Of a stretch of 64,000 bases of DNA, positions 1 through 12,200 are shown piece after piece. The position numbers and the translations under genes were made by a program. How positions within the stretch are numbered: position 1 is the stretch's first letter; every line of letters starts with the position of its first letter. Below the pieces are notes generated by a model. It was not told the DNA's origin, ran no database searches, and saw only the letters and a program-made list of their open reading frames with translations. Source of the stretch: Ptychodera flava (taxonomy: Eukaryota > Hemichordata > Enteropneusta > Ptychoderidae); contig NC_091931.1 of NCBI RefSeq assembly GCF_041260155.1, positions 21,450,654 to 21,514,653 of the forward strand, given 5' to 3'.

Positions 1-112
1 TCTTGTCATACAAACACATCACTCATCTTTACCCAAGTATGTTGTGGCACTTGCGACAATGGCACAGAAGTGTCCAACCAAGTTCAATCTCCGATGATTT
101 TGTTTCTTTCAG

Positions 113-2116
113 ACTCCCATGTCATGGCTCCGTAGGTGGGATGGGCCTGAGGATCCAATCCACTTTTTGAGATCCCTGGTGGCCCGTACCATGGCTCTGC
201 AGCATTGGGTTGAGAAAGCGGAACGTGGCTCACTGCTGTCAGACCAGCTGGATCTCTCAGAGCTGTTCCACCCGGATACATTCTTGAACGCACTGCGTCA
301 ACAAACAGCAAGGTAACTTGTAGATTCTCACCACTATCATATATTTTGTATGGACTGGTGCGTGTCGACTGAGTCACAGTCATCAAATGCATTCTGTGTT
401 TCTTTGGTTTGTACCCAAATGAATCATTAACAGTCATAAAGAGAATTTACAGACACTGCAGGGTTGACAATCTCTACAGAGGGAAAATGACAAGTTGAAG
501 GTTAAAAAAAAATAAATTAAGCACATTAATTAACTAAAAGAACATGCAAAATTTCTTCCAAAATTTACCAGGATAGACTGTTTGAGCAAGTGGGCTCTCA
601 AGCAGGAAATTTGTAGCTACACCAAAATACGGTAAATTACTTACCAGTGTACATTGACTGAAGTGTAAGTGCTGTACACATACATGCAAACTTAAAGTGG
701 GCATTTTGTATTTTCTTGTCAATGCAGACAGACCAAGACATCCATGGATAGCTTGAAGTTTGCATGTACCTGGCAAGGCAGCATATCATCAGCCAAGACT
801 CAAGTCAAGGTGAGCAGCGCCCTCTGTGTTACTTTTCCCTTGCTGTGGGACGGTCCTGAAGACAACAAGATTGCAGGATTTGTATGGGATCGAATGATTC
901 AATGATGTGGAGGAAGAATGGACTGATTGGATGGCTGTGTGTACAACTTTGTCAATGAAAGAGTACTCTACTGTATGCATGTGTACACAAATAATCTTGC
1001 TTTGTTGTTTGGCTTCAAGTCCAATTGAATATTTCTAGCATGCTATAAAAATAATGAACCTGTTATAAATATCCGTGATAGTATAAAATGTTCAGTTCTT
1101 AGTTAGGAGGGCTGTATACAGGAAGTTGTCTATTTCCAATTGAATCAGTGATCATCTATACACCAGCGACATTGCTAACTTGTAGTACATCTGCATCTGC
1201 TTCATGGCAAAGTTGAGCATTATTAGAGAGAAATGGGAGTCACTACCTGTCAGATTATTTCCATCTTATTGCTAGTCTCCAACGTAGATATATTGACCCG
1301 TCTCACCTTTGTATCGATAATAAGCCTCTAATATGTGACTTTCTTCTTGATTCTTTCAGATCGCTGGTCTACAATTAGAAGGGTGTACGTTCGATGGCAG
1401 GCATTTGTCAGAAAATCAGAGAGACTCGGCCAGCGTGTCAGCAATTCCTGCGTGTACAGTGGCATGGATTATGAAGGTGACTCAACACACTCCTCCAAAT
1501 CACTCCAACCATGATGCAAATCAACCAACGATGTGTTAGAACATAAATCATGTTTGAAACATTTCCACATCAGAGAGAGTAGGCAGTCAGAGACCATGAA
1601 ACAACACAAATTTGAAATAGCCATCATACAACAAGGCGCATAATTTGTTCACATGACCACACTGTAAATGATACATCAGTATATTTATCCATGTCCTTCC
1701 TCATTTGCATTTCCTGGCCAGCTGGTCTGTTTCATTTCCCCTCTACATTTCATTAAGTTGAATGTGAAAGGGTTGTTCACGAACGACGTCACTGTTCTGT
1801 CATTAATATGCAAAAATAATTTTTTGTCCACAAATTTACATTATATTTTTGGAAATTACACAGGGATTCATATAAATTGATGCTAAAGATTTCCATTCCA
1901 CACTTCTTTACTCTGGTCTTTATGATAACGTGATAATTGTGTTGGATTTGCCCACAGGACATGCCGGATCCTTACAGCATAGACGAGTGTATATCTCTGC
2001 CAATTTACTTCAGCTCTGCCAGGGAAAAGATTGTCACTCATCTGAATGTGCCGTGTGGTGGAAACCAGAACCAGTGGATCCAGACAGGAGCTGCTCTCTT
2101 CCTGAAAAGTCAATAA
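113..2116 (+). CDS. DYNC2H1: Cytoplasmic dynein-2 heavy chain, last four exons
   Basis: C-terminal end of the motor heavy chain that drives retrograde intraflagellar transport in cilia; the 5' part of the gene lies left of the window. Exons are 113-312, 728-809, 1360-1476 and 1958-2116 (TAA 2114-2116). All introns are GT-AG and all phases join, giving 185 residues in this window. Exon 1 encodes WDGPEDP followed by a stretch ending LFHPDTFLNALRQ, a hallmark of the dynein C-terminal domain. Exon 2 has SMDSLKFACTWQG, exon 3 has LEGCTFDGRHLSENQ, and exon 4 has SIDECISLPIY and PCGGNQNQWIQTGAALFLK, ending at KSQ. I recalled the human DYNC2H1 C-terminus from memory and it matches along all four exons, which separates it from axonemal and dynein-1 heavy chains. 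No break is visible. Several ATG-initiated frames on the opposite strand here are shadows. Confidence 0.95.
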
Positions 2117-3240
2117 ACACATCCCTTCAAACAATTCTTGTATGAACATTTACTGTGTGTTTAGTACTTTCTGATAAACCGTCCAAATGTAAAGAAAATT
2201 CTTGTCTTTACACGCCTTGAGGACTCAAGATGTTCTGAGTTTTGATGCAGATGTGACTTAAATGGTGTCTGGCACCATTTCAAATGTTACTGTTTTCTTG
2301 AAATGTTGGAAAAAAGTCACGGAGACTTTTGTGATCAATTTCAGAAATGTATATTTGAGTGTTTAATAGCCCTTTATGATAATATATTAGCAGTCCAAAA
2401 ATTAGAAGAAAAATGTTTTTTTTCTGATGAAATATTTTCATTCTATCACTTATATGTACATGTCTGTTTGTTACTTTTTATATTGTGCTTACCTTCCCCC
2501 ATTGAACAAAAAATAAGCTGCGAATTGCTGTGACAGAAAAATAGCACATTGCGGAAACAAAATCAAGAATGTGGATTACAGGAACAGCTCAAATGGAAAT
2601 CTTTGAGAGTGTACATATAAGAAGTAAAATTCTGCAATGAATGAACAGGGTAGTTTCTGAATTGTGTACAGTTTAAACCGTTGTAACAGGTTTGTTTATC
2701 AGTGTTGAAACATGTACTTTCCTAAGCAAACCCCACTTTGAGACGGAAGTACTGGATTTAGCGATTTGAAACTTAAGGAGACAATTTTGTAATGTACAAT
2801 GTATGTACATTCATTACTATCAGGAATGAGACCTGGGGGGAGGGGAGTTCTGAGGTAAAAAAATGTTTCTACCGTGTGTAATACTTCTGTATTTTTAAAA
2901 CTTGCAATCCAAAAATTTCTGATGTTGTACAGAATTATAACGTTATTCAAGTGCAGCAGATGGACACTTTTGACTTTCAGAGTCATGCTGAATATATGTA
3001 TATGGATAGAGGGAGAGAGAGAGAGATTTGTAAAGTATTTGGGTGTTTTTGGAATAATCATGTATTTTTGGCTATTCAATTCTGTATATGTATTAGATTT
3101 CACAACGTGAAGTGGATAAGATGTGAACATTTTTTCTTGGTTTTCTATTACTTGCTGTGTAAAAAAAATAAAGCTGTGTGTGAAATGAAGTTTGTGTTGC
3201 CTGAATATCTGAAAAAATAAACTACTTTAAACTTTTCCAT
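2117..3240 (+). other. 3' UTR and polyadenylation signals of DYNC2H1
   Basis: Non-coding, AT-rich stretch after the dynein stop codon. AATAAA hexamers lie at 3167-3172 and 3216-3221 and fit a 1.1 kb 3' UTR. An AATAAA also overlaps the stop codon (2112-2117) and could give a very short UTR. The exact 3' end cannot be seen without transcripts. Part of this stretch (3024-3089) is copied again at 3709-3778. Confidence 0.5.
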
Positions 3241-3850
3241 TGTATTGTCATCATATTGTGAATGTAGACTGATTTTGACCAAAGAATTAATTAATGAAAA
3301 TGAGAAGGGCGGAGAATGATTACATAACAATGATATCACTATATAAACCGAATACAGTCAAACCTGTGTCAGTGCAGTGATCACCATGTGACATAGACTT
3401 GAAAGATCAGTTGATTGAGGGCGCTCTCTACGGGACGCTTAAGAAAGCACCCTAGAGTGACGGATCTTTCAGTCTACTTGTGACAGTTCTGAATTATTTT
3501 ACATGTTAAAGACCCTCTACAGAGCAGCCACCTCTTTTATGTGATCAGTGGCCACATGTAATTGCTCCCAATTTGGTACAAAACCTATGTTTAATGGTCA
3601 GAATATCTGAGTCTGAATGACCTGTTCAAAAATGCTTAGACTGACAGCAAGATACCAGCCTGTTTTGAGTAATTTTAGAGTAGCATCTAAACTGCTCCAA
3701 AAATTAAATGAGATTTGTAAAGTATTTGGGTCTTTTTTTGGAATAATCATGTATTTTTGGCTATTCAATTCTGTATATCACCTTGTGACATAGACTTGAA
3801 AGATCAGTTGTTTGAGGGCGCTGTCTATGGGACGCTTAGAAAGCACCTAT
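3024..3850 (+). repeat. Partial segmental duplication of the dynein 3' flank
   Basis: Two segments occur twice in the same orientation. Segment a lies at 3024-3089 and again at 3709-3778 (shared core ATCATGTATTTTTGGCTATT). Segment b lies at 3382-3452 and again at 3779-3847 (shared core GACATAGACTTGAAAGATCA). In the first copy a and b are about 290 bp apart; in the second they abut. This looks like a local duplication that lost its middle. Confidence 0.8.
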
Positions 3851-4876
3851 ATAATGATATGATGATTTTCAGAGATTTATGATCTTATTGAATTTTTAAT
3901 TGCTGTAATCTTTTCCTAAATTCACCACTCTCTGTACACCTCTGACAGCAAAAGTAATGCCACACCTACCCTTTATGGAAAGGCCACCTCCATATAGCGG
4001 TCACTTTTTTGGTCCCTTGAGCAGCCACTATACACAAATCTTGGTATTACTATCTAATAGCTGATAGTCTGGGTTCTCTCCAGTATTTCAGTACCCAGAA
4101 ATTATTCCAAATTTCGAGACTAGAAAAGCTTAATGCAAGATTTTTCTCATTGAAAGATTACCATGAATTCAAAACTGTCCCGATACTGCTCTGTGCATAT
4201 ATGTCTTGTAGATACAAAAATTGGTAGTTTACTGATAGAAAAGTTACGCTTTTTTGCACATAGGCAGCATCTGTATCAATGCCACGGGAAAAAAATAAAC
4301 CTTCATTTTATTCAATAAATAAAGTTCTCGTTCATTTTCATTTTCAGAAATTCTAAATATTCTAAAGAGTTGAGGTCAAAGAAATATTTGTGAGTGTACA
4401 GTGCGCATCGTATATTGTTTGTTACCCTTTTTTGTTCAAAATGATGGTATAAATGCGCGCAGGGTTGTGTAAAGCGGTCACTTTGACCTTTCAGCGCTCA
4501 TAATTTTTAGAGCTCAGGTTCACTATCAAAGTTCTACGCTGACTTTCTTCATTATTTACGCCCAGCGCAAGGGAACAGCGAGAGAAATGGTAAAAGGCCG
4601 TATTGGATTTTGCAGTGCATACTTTGTTCTTGTGTATAGTTAGGCCGTATTGGATTTTGCAGTGCATACTTTGTTCTTTTTTACAAATACTATCAACAAT
4701 AACAACAACAACAAATTTACTGAGTCCGAATATATTTTTATTTTTCTTCATTTTTAAATATTTAATCATCATCATCATCACCATCTGATCATCGTCATCG
4801 GAGCCTGAGGCCCCTATGCTCAGACTAGTTTGACGAGACTTTGAGCTTGTTCTATTTGTAGCAAGGCAGGATGTGA
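3241..4876. other. Intergenic, no gene seen
   Basis: Apart from the duplication above, this holds a 36 bp direct repeat (4596-4631 and 4643-4678, core GGCCGTATTGGATTTTGCAG) and a short ATC/CAT microsatellite near 4767. Reading frames are short and unlike protein. Confidence 0.6.
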
Positions 4877-5802
4877 TTATGCGCCAGTCAATGTAAACCC
4901 CCACTCCCCCCACCTCGGGGTTTAGTGGGGGATTTGGAAATTAGTCCTGTGAAATCTGCCAAATGCCCCACCCCCTGGGGCAAGACAATCCGGAAAATCC
5001 CCACCTAAACCAAGTAAATCCCCCACATACGGGGGTGGGGAATTTGTAAATTCCTACACACAACCACTCTTTGGAATTTTCATGTCGTAAACAACCTGCA
5101 TCAATATAAAAAGTTCATGTTCAACTTTAGAACAATTTTTATCATTTAAAACAGGGTTTTGTGACATTTATGCTGTTCACAAATGTCTATCACAATCAAC
5201 ACAAATAGATCCAGGAAAATAACATACTTTTCGCATTTGTTTTTCAGCCACTTATAGGCTACTGTGACCAGATAAAAGTGTTGAGGTGTCACTGTCACGT
5301 CACCTATTTTGGAGCAAAAATTTACAATATTTTTCAGTCTAGTTTGCTTGTATGTTGTCAGGCATAAACACATTTCAGGCTAGAACAAATGATTTAGTTA
5401 GATCAAAACACCAGATGTATCACACAAGACATGTCGCCTCAATAAACTAATTAAAGCTGATGAACAAGATACATGTTGTCCAATCTCACAAGTGCAGCTG
5501 TTTTGTCTTCTCGCTCTCATGTTACAAGCACAATTACACATTCTACATCAGTCATGCACTGATTTAAAACAAGCAGAGGAATGAAAATTCACAATGGTCC
5601 GTGTTTATTCATCACAAAACACACCACAAAGATACTGTGTAAAACTCAACAGAACAGATGATCAGAATGATCACAATTATGAAACAGAACTGTTTCCCTA
5701 GCTATATGGGTCATCATGAATAAATTTGATAATACATTTAGCGGACATAAAAAGGAATCCCGTCGTGACCGAACATGTTTTCCAAATACACAAGCAATTT
5801 AA

Positions 5803-6129
5803 AGGGACAAAGTCGGCCATTTTTCATGAATTTTGTTTGATGTGAGATACTACTTATATTGTTTGACATGTCAAAAGATACCGAAAGAATGGCTGACCAT
5901 GCTTATATTCGACCCCTGTTTTAGACACGATACATGCAAACCATCACGAAAATGAATTAATGGTCATGACCATTAATTCGTTTTCGCGATGGTTTTACTT
6001 AATTTGTATAAAACTGGGGTCGAATATATGTATGGTCACTCATTCATTCAGTATCTTTCAACATGTCAAACAAAATAAGTAGTATATCGCATCAAACAAA
6101 ATTCATGAAAAATGACTGACTTTGTCCCT
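5803..6129. mobile_element. Palindromic MITE with TTAA target duplication
   Basis: The element is one imperfect palindrome. The arms start AGGGACAAAGTC and are flanked by TTAA on both sides (5799-5802 and 6130-6133). The centre, near 5966, is an exact palindrome around AATGGTCATGACCATT. The arms pair along about 160 nt. TTAA duplications are typical of piggyBac and Kolobok families; the AGGG terminus fits Kolobok better, but that is inference. No coding capacity. Confidence 0.85.
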
Positions 6130-6477
6130 TTAAGCTTTATCAAAAATAGAGTTGACCCGGAGGTCTTTTTAGTGCTGGACCATGTCGATGACGCATCGTG
6201 AACATCCGAAATGTCACGCTCACATGGGAAAATGTGAGAAATTTTGCATATGGTATCATGTTCAGTTTTCCAAAACATAAGAATACACGGCGGATGAAAA
6301 TCATTTATTTAGTTATCGATATTTAAGCCATCAATCACAAATATACTGTCATACACACCTCTGAATATTGCTGCATCGCGTTCATCAATAGCCAGTTGAA
6401 AAACTGCTTACCGGCCCACATGGCCTTGACAGCCACCTTTCGCCATGCTACTGCTCTGAACAACAACATACCATTAC

Positions 6478-7653
6478 CAGGGCCTGAAAATTTCTGTTTT
6501 TTCCCACTGGTCCCAGGACCAGTGACCTGTTTTTTTTTTCACTGGTCCCAAGGTAAAATCCACTGGTCCTCAAAAAATTTGCATAGCAATACAAGAATGA
6601 TTCATTTCTCATACTCATGTTATATATGCATTTCTATCAGATTTGCTTGGGATTTACATACAGCATAAACTGCCAATCTTTTTAATACAGACACACTGCA
6701 TAAACATTTACTTGGTAGTTTTCTCAAGTTCTTGTACACACACTTGACATGCTTTTAACTATTGCTATAAAGTTCACTTCATTTTTACAATTGCTCAGCG
6801 GTTGATTCTTTTCCATTTAAATTGTAAAAAATAGGTTGAAAACACCAAATATCTGAGAGGGACTTCTTTTTCCTTTGATAGCAACAGCAAATTGCCATAA
6901 CGCTGTTTTGACAAGCTAGGCGGTTCTTGTTAAGGTCAACTACAATCGAGCTAGGGGGACTTGACTATATAAGGAATTCAGCATGGTGACCTTCTAAATT
7001 CAGAAGCTTGCTTGCCACGGACGATCGGAAAGTTGTAATGAGACTCCTTCCAGAGAATTTTACTGCAAAATACTACTTTGATAGACAGAGATATGATATT
7101 TTCACACAATTTTGGGGTTGCTGATATTTTTAGCTGAGGTTATGGTCTGGTTTTTACCACATTAAATTTTACATGTAAAATGTGTACGCGTACGTGGCCC
7201 GTCAGTGCAGTGGCTAGTTGACGCACATCGCCTGGCTCATAACATGAATCGCAAACTGTAATAGAGTAACTGATTTTCCTTTAGAGTTTATGTTGTGATG
7301 AAAGAAATAGACTAAATTTTAAATGTTTGATTGACTTAAAGACGCGATAATTATTGTAATTTTGTAGCTAAAAGACGTAGTCTCTCAATGGAATGGGCTC
7401 TTGGTTTTAGTGTAACTGGCTTTAGTGCGTCTGCTACCTCCATGGTTTCAGTAACTTCGGTATTTTGGGGGGACGTAGTTTCTAATTTTTGTCAAAAGAC
7501 ACGAGAACACAATCTGGGAAAAGCACTGGACATTCCCTTGCAAAATAAATTGGCTCCTTTTTTGTATTGGTCTGCGGACTTTTTAGGGGTAATTAGTACT
7601 GGTTCGGGATAAAAAATCACTGGTCCGGGACCTCGGGTAATTTTCAGGCCCTG
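6478..7653. mobile_element. hAT-like non-autonomous element
   Basis: Inverted ends read CAGGGCCTGAAAATT (left 6478-6492, and its inverse ending at 7653). Subterminal CACTGGTCC motifs are present on both sides (6504-6570 and about 7590-7630). CAGGG termini are usual for hAT transposons. An 8-bp target duplication was looked for and not found (ACCATTAC versus CATACGTG). No transposase frame. It lies inside the 4880-7841 element. Confidence 0.6.
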
Positions 7654-7844
7654 CATACGTGCGCATGCGTAGTTATTTACGAACATCTTCTGGGCCTGTC
7701 CGTCAAAGGAATAGGGGGATCAAAACGAGGCAATTGCCCCACCCCCTCGGGCACAGTTTCATGGCACACACGGTCTAATCCCCCACATTTTTCCCGTATC
7801 GCCCGAGGTGGGGGGGGTGGGGGTTTACATTGACTGGCGCATTA

Positions 7845-9241
7845 CAGGTTTGAGTATATTTACATTACGTCAACGTCAAAGTAGACCGTTATTTGATAGG
7901 TTAATTGGTTTCAGGCACTAAACTTTGAAGAAGTTTATTTTGTCCCAATGGTTTCCGTGTAAGAGCCATGGTTAAAATATGTATATATTTTATACGCAAA
8001 GATAATGGTTGAAATGATCCATGTATTTGCTGGTTTTTTATTGCGTTACATATGAGGTAGTCGATGGTTACCCCGGAGGCTAGCCCTCGACTTAGATCAC
8101 ACACAGTCTTTTTGATAAAATGAAGTGTCCGTGCTTGTAACGTGACCTAAGAAAGCAATCAATACGCAAGCAAACTTGAATGTACGCCATACTGTCACAC
8201 ACGCATCGCAAAAAAAATAGAAACTAATTTCCATTTTGTATGGCCTTCCGTTCCGTTCCGTTTCTTCGATTAGGGCATGGATGCAATTACATCCATGATT
8301 AGGGGAATATAAGTCCATTAGACATACACACGGATCTCTCTCAGTGTTCAGTAAGAAAGGCAATTTTAACTCTTGCCATCACTTTGTTGACATACTTGAA
8401 CTTAATATTACACAGTAGGCAGCACAAATTTCGGTCCTGCAATAACACTGTTTGTGGTTGCAGGTTTGTTAAAATATAGCTGCATGCATTAGGCTAATTG
8501 GACACTGCTGCTTTTAGAAAAGATTTTTCAATGTTGAGACCCTAGCTGTTGCTGCAGCTTGTAGTCTGAGTTATTATATGTGTTGTTCAGTATTTATTGT
8601 GACACTAGCAGTTGCCTACAAGTTGCATTTTTGTCATACTTAAATTCTAAAATGTAATGAAAATCTGCACATTTATTATTGCATATTAATGAGAGAACAA
8701 TGATGTCATTTGTGAACAGCCCTATTGACAAGGTACTACTAATGGTTTATGTCCTGTCTTTGTATATATGCATAGTATTTCTTTTTTTCGAATCAAAACG
8801 ACATTATTGAACAAAAACGGAGTGTCAGATCAACTTCCAATCCAATAATAAAGTAACGTAAATTTGATGAAAGTTTCAGTAGCTGCAACAATGCTTTAAT
8901 TCCAAATAACCTTTCAAGGTAATCCGTTTTGTTTCACATTCTTTCATTCTATTCTGTCACCATTTTTAAATCAAACAACATATCTATTGAAAAAAATGAT
9001 ATGGTTTTTGTTTCTGTTTGTTGTTGTTGTTGATGTTGTTTTGCGGCCCGAGCCAAGCCTGCAAATCTTCGCGGCAGTAGCTTATGTAGCTTCCTTGCTT
9101 GTATATCGCTTGTCTTCAGGGAACGTCTTATACCGCCCTCTATCAACGAATTCTGAACAATTACGATTCACGAGGTCAAAATATTGCCGCCGCCCAAGTA
9201 TGCAGTAGCCAGCCAGCTGCGCTGGTTGTAGATGTTACATA
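7845..9241. other. Intergenic, upstream flank of GHDC
   Basis: No gene or clear repeat seen. A GTT-rich microsatellite lies at about 9018-9042. The last few hundred bases presumably contain the GHDC promoter and 5' UTR, but I see no TATA box or initiator that I would defend. Confidence 0.5.
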
Positions 9242-12200
9242 ATGACGGTAGTATTATCTAAGAGTGTCGTTGTGGCCGCAGTGAGCGTGATATGTGCTCT
9301 ACACCTTCTTGTCAACGTTGTGCTAAACTTTAGGGAAGCCATGCCAGCTGTGAAGAGAATCTTTGCCGGTAAGGTACCTTTCACTCAGGTCCAAGCTGTG
9401 AAGTATTGTTTAGTACATTGTATCGATGTTCGAGGGAAGAAACTGAATATAGTACGATTACCACACTAGTACACTGGAGAAGATTCTGTCGCCGTCTGAC
9501 AGTATATATTGTTGAAATTACATATTTCAGTGTGTTTACGTGTGAACAGGGTGCATTGTTTCAAAACACATCTAAACTTGTCAGCGGCTGACATCACATG
9601 TCGAGGTCAATCAGTCACCTGATACGACCCCGGACCGTGATAAAAACACTGTTTACATGCTGTCATCATCCCTCATTGCCAGGACGGGTTCACATGATTT
9701 ACAAGTAACCTTGACGCAAAGACAACAAGTATGTGTCATCATGGAGGTACCAGTTCCTCCGTGGTGTCATCAACAAAATACAAAGATCGACTTCTAAGAT
9801 GTATGAAACAGCCTCCGTGTAGGAATCAGTATTACAAGTTTTGCCACATTTCTGTGCAATGCCAATCACTTTGTTTGCCTATCACAATATTTACTCACTT
9901 TATCAGAAACCAGCCACCTCTCAATTGCCATATCACATGATTTGCACCCTAATCTCACTCTGGCAGCCTATTTGCTGCAATAATATCCAAGAAGTGCAGA
10001 TTTAACCCACCCCAATGTAAATATATCAACTAGAAATTAAGCCATGCCACCAAGGCTAGCTATATAGTCCAATCTGGTGAATCTCACCATTTGACTTCAA
10101 ATACTGAACCGTATATGAAATTTACAATGGTAATCAAAATACTCATTCATCAACATATCCTCTTTTTTTGCCATATGAACAAAGCAAGTCATGATTAGTA
10201 CACACACCATATTCCAGGCTGTTATTCATAATATCATGTGAACACGTAGATTTGATTTTGTATACAATCATTTCATTGAAAATTATAATGAATGAAAGCA
10301 AAACATGTTTTCCTACATATACATGTACTCTTAACCATATGGTATCACAACACTTCTAGCATTGATATAAACTTGCACAAAAAAGATAGGGTGAGACTGA
10401 AATATTTTCTCAATACACATACACAAATATTTGTGTTAAACCTTTTTTGCTATGCTTAGCCTGTTTCCATCTAAAAATCTGAGCTAGCTTTTCTGCTTTC
10501 TGTTCCTGTGGTGTTTCCAGGACTTAATGAGGGGCTTTTGTTTAATCAATCTTTTATATATTAATATTTTTTTGTATTGATGTTCTACACTGTCAGGCCT
10601 GTTGGCTGTTGGTTGTGTAGGAGTCACCACACTCTCTTACAAACTGCACAGAATGAGGGCATCGGAGTACCATACAAGGCGTTCCATGTTTGACCAGTAC
10701 GTCGTGTTCTCCGTAATGAGTTTGCTTGGCAGTTACAAGAGAAAGAAACTTGAAGCCGCGACGAAGAAAGTGAAGGATGTGCAGGACAAGATACTGCTGG
10801 AGAGACTGGCGTACAATGCAGAGACAGAGTACGGAAAGAGGTTTCACTTTTCCGAGATCAAGACACGAGAGGACTTCAAAAGGCTCCACCCTCTGACGAG
10901 ATACGACCACTACAAGGACTATGTAGACCGCATTGCAAAGGGAGAGGAGAATGTCATAACCAAGGACAGACCCAAGATTCTGGCACTGACATCCGGAACC
11001 TCAGGGAATGCTTCCATGTTACCTACGATTCAGAAACAGTTTTCTGCGTTCTTCCTACAGGGCATCACAGTCTGCTTTGATTCCCTGTTCACAGGGTATC
11101 CAACCGCAAAACAGCTGCAGAGAGATCTGAAACTGTTCTACTCACCAAAACCACGGACTTCGGAGTCCGGCATTCCAGTGGGTCCCAACTCCTCCTCTCC
11201 GGCGTCTTCCAAGGGACTACTGAATCTGTATTCCACTCCAGAGGCCGGCTTTGGAATCATGACCGAACCGGAAGCCCTGTACGTCCACCTGCTCTTTGCA
11301 CTCAGGGATCGGAACCTCGGCATGATTGAGGCCAATTTTGCATCGCTTGTCTACATGGCATTCGTGGCATTATCAAAACACTGGAAACAGCTCGTCGAAG
11401 ACATTGAGAGAGGGTACATCGATCCAAAATTAAACATTACCGATGAAATCGAGCCAAATTGAATGATCTGATGAAGGCAGATGAGAAGCGTGCCGCTGAA
11501 TTGAAACGAGAGTTTGAGAAAGGCTTTGACGGTATTGCAAAGAGAATATGGCCGTACCTTGAACTGATACTGACAGTGGATACAGGATCATCAGAACTGT
11601 ACGGAAATGTTTTAAAAACACACTATGCAAAAGGTATAATTTGTCAACTTAAAGGGGCAGATTTTTGTCAGCTTTGTCTCTGAGCAAATATTGACCGACT
11701 TTGCACAACTTTCAAAGGAGAACAAAAGACCAAATCACATAAACAGTCAAAATCATGTAAGCAGCCACTATTAAATGTGAGAACCATGGATTGAAGACTG
11801 TCACTTTAAATCTTTTAAACGGTTTATTATGAACTAATGCTTTTCCTTTTATTTTGAAAGCTTGGGTTTGTAGAATTTGATGCATAGATTCCCAAGTATA
11901 AGTCATATATACTGAAAATTGTTGAGGCATTTTTAAAATATCTCCAGACCTGTCTGTTACAGTATCTATCCAATTTTGAAATACAGTTTTTTTCTGCTTC
12001 TTTGGTTTTATAAATTATTGATGGAAATAACATTGCACATAAGTCTTTTTGGCTGGAAATTTATAAACCAGTATCAGTCCAAGGAATAGTGATTGGGCCA
12101 TGTAATCTACAAAGGTGAAGATGACGAAAACTCCATATGCTAAAATGCTGATTCACATGACCAATCAACACTCATGCATTAATATTGCTTCACTTTTCAG

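Larger units (their letters stand above)
4880..7841. mobile_element. 2.96 kb DNA transposon-like element with inverted ends
   Basis: The ends are inverted copies of TGCGCCAGTCAATGTAAACC followed by a C-rich run (left end 4880, right end 7841). Further in, similarity continues patchily: both ends have CCCCACCTCG-type tracts and a GCCCCACCCCCT block (about 4964 and about 7737). The flanks carry TTA on both sides (4877-4879 and 7842-7844), a possible 3-bp target duplication (ATTA is also possible). No transposase frame is visible, so this is non-autonomous or eroded. Two other elements sit inside (5803-6129 and 6478-7653), so it is the oldest layer of a nest. Superfamily not recognised. Confidence 0.65.

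Noticed and set aside
2699-3130. 143-aa minus-strand frame in the dynein 3' UTR
   Set aside because: Low-complexity Ile/Leu/Ser-rich translation of AT-rich DNA, no family signal, and it overlaps a well-supported UTR.
10593-10910. 105-aa minus-strand frame over GHDC exon 2
   Set aside because: Shadow of the real plus-strand exon.
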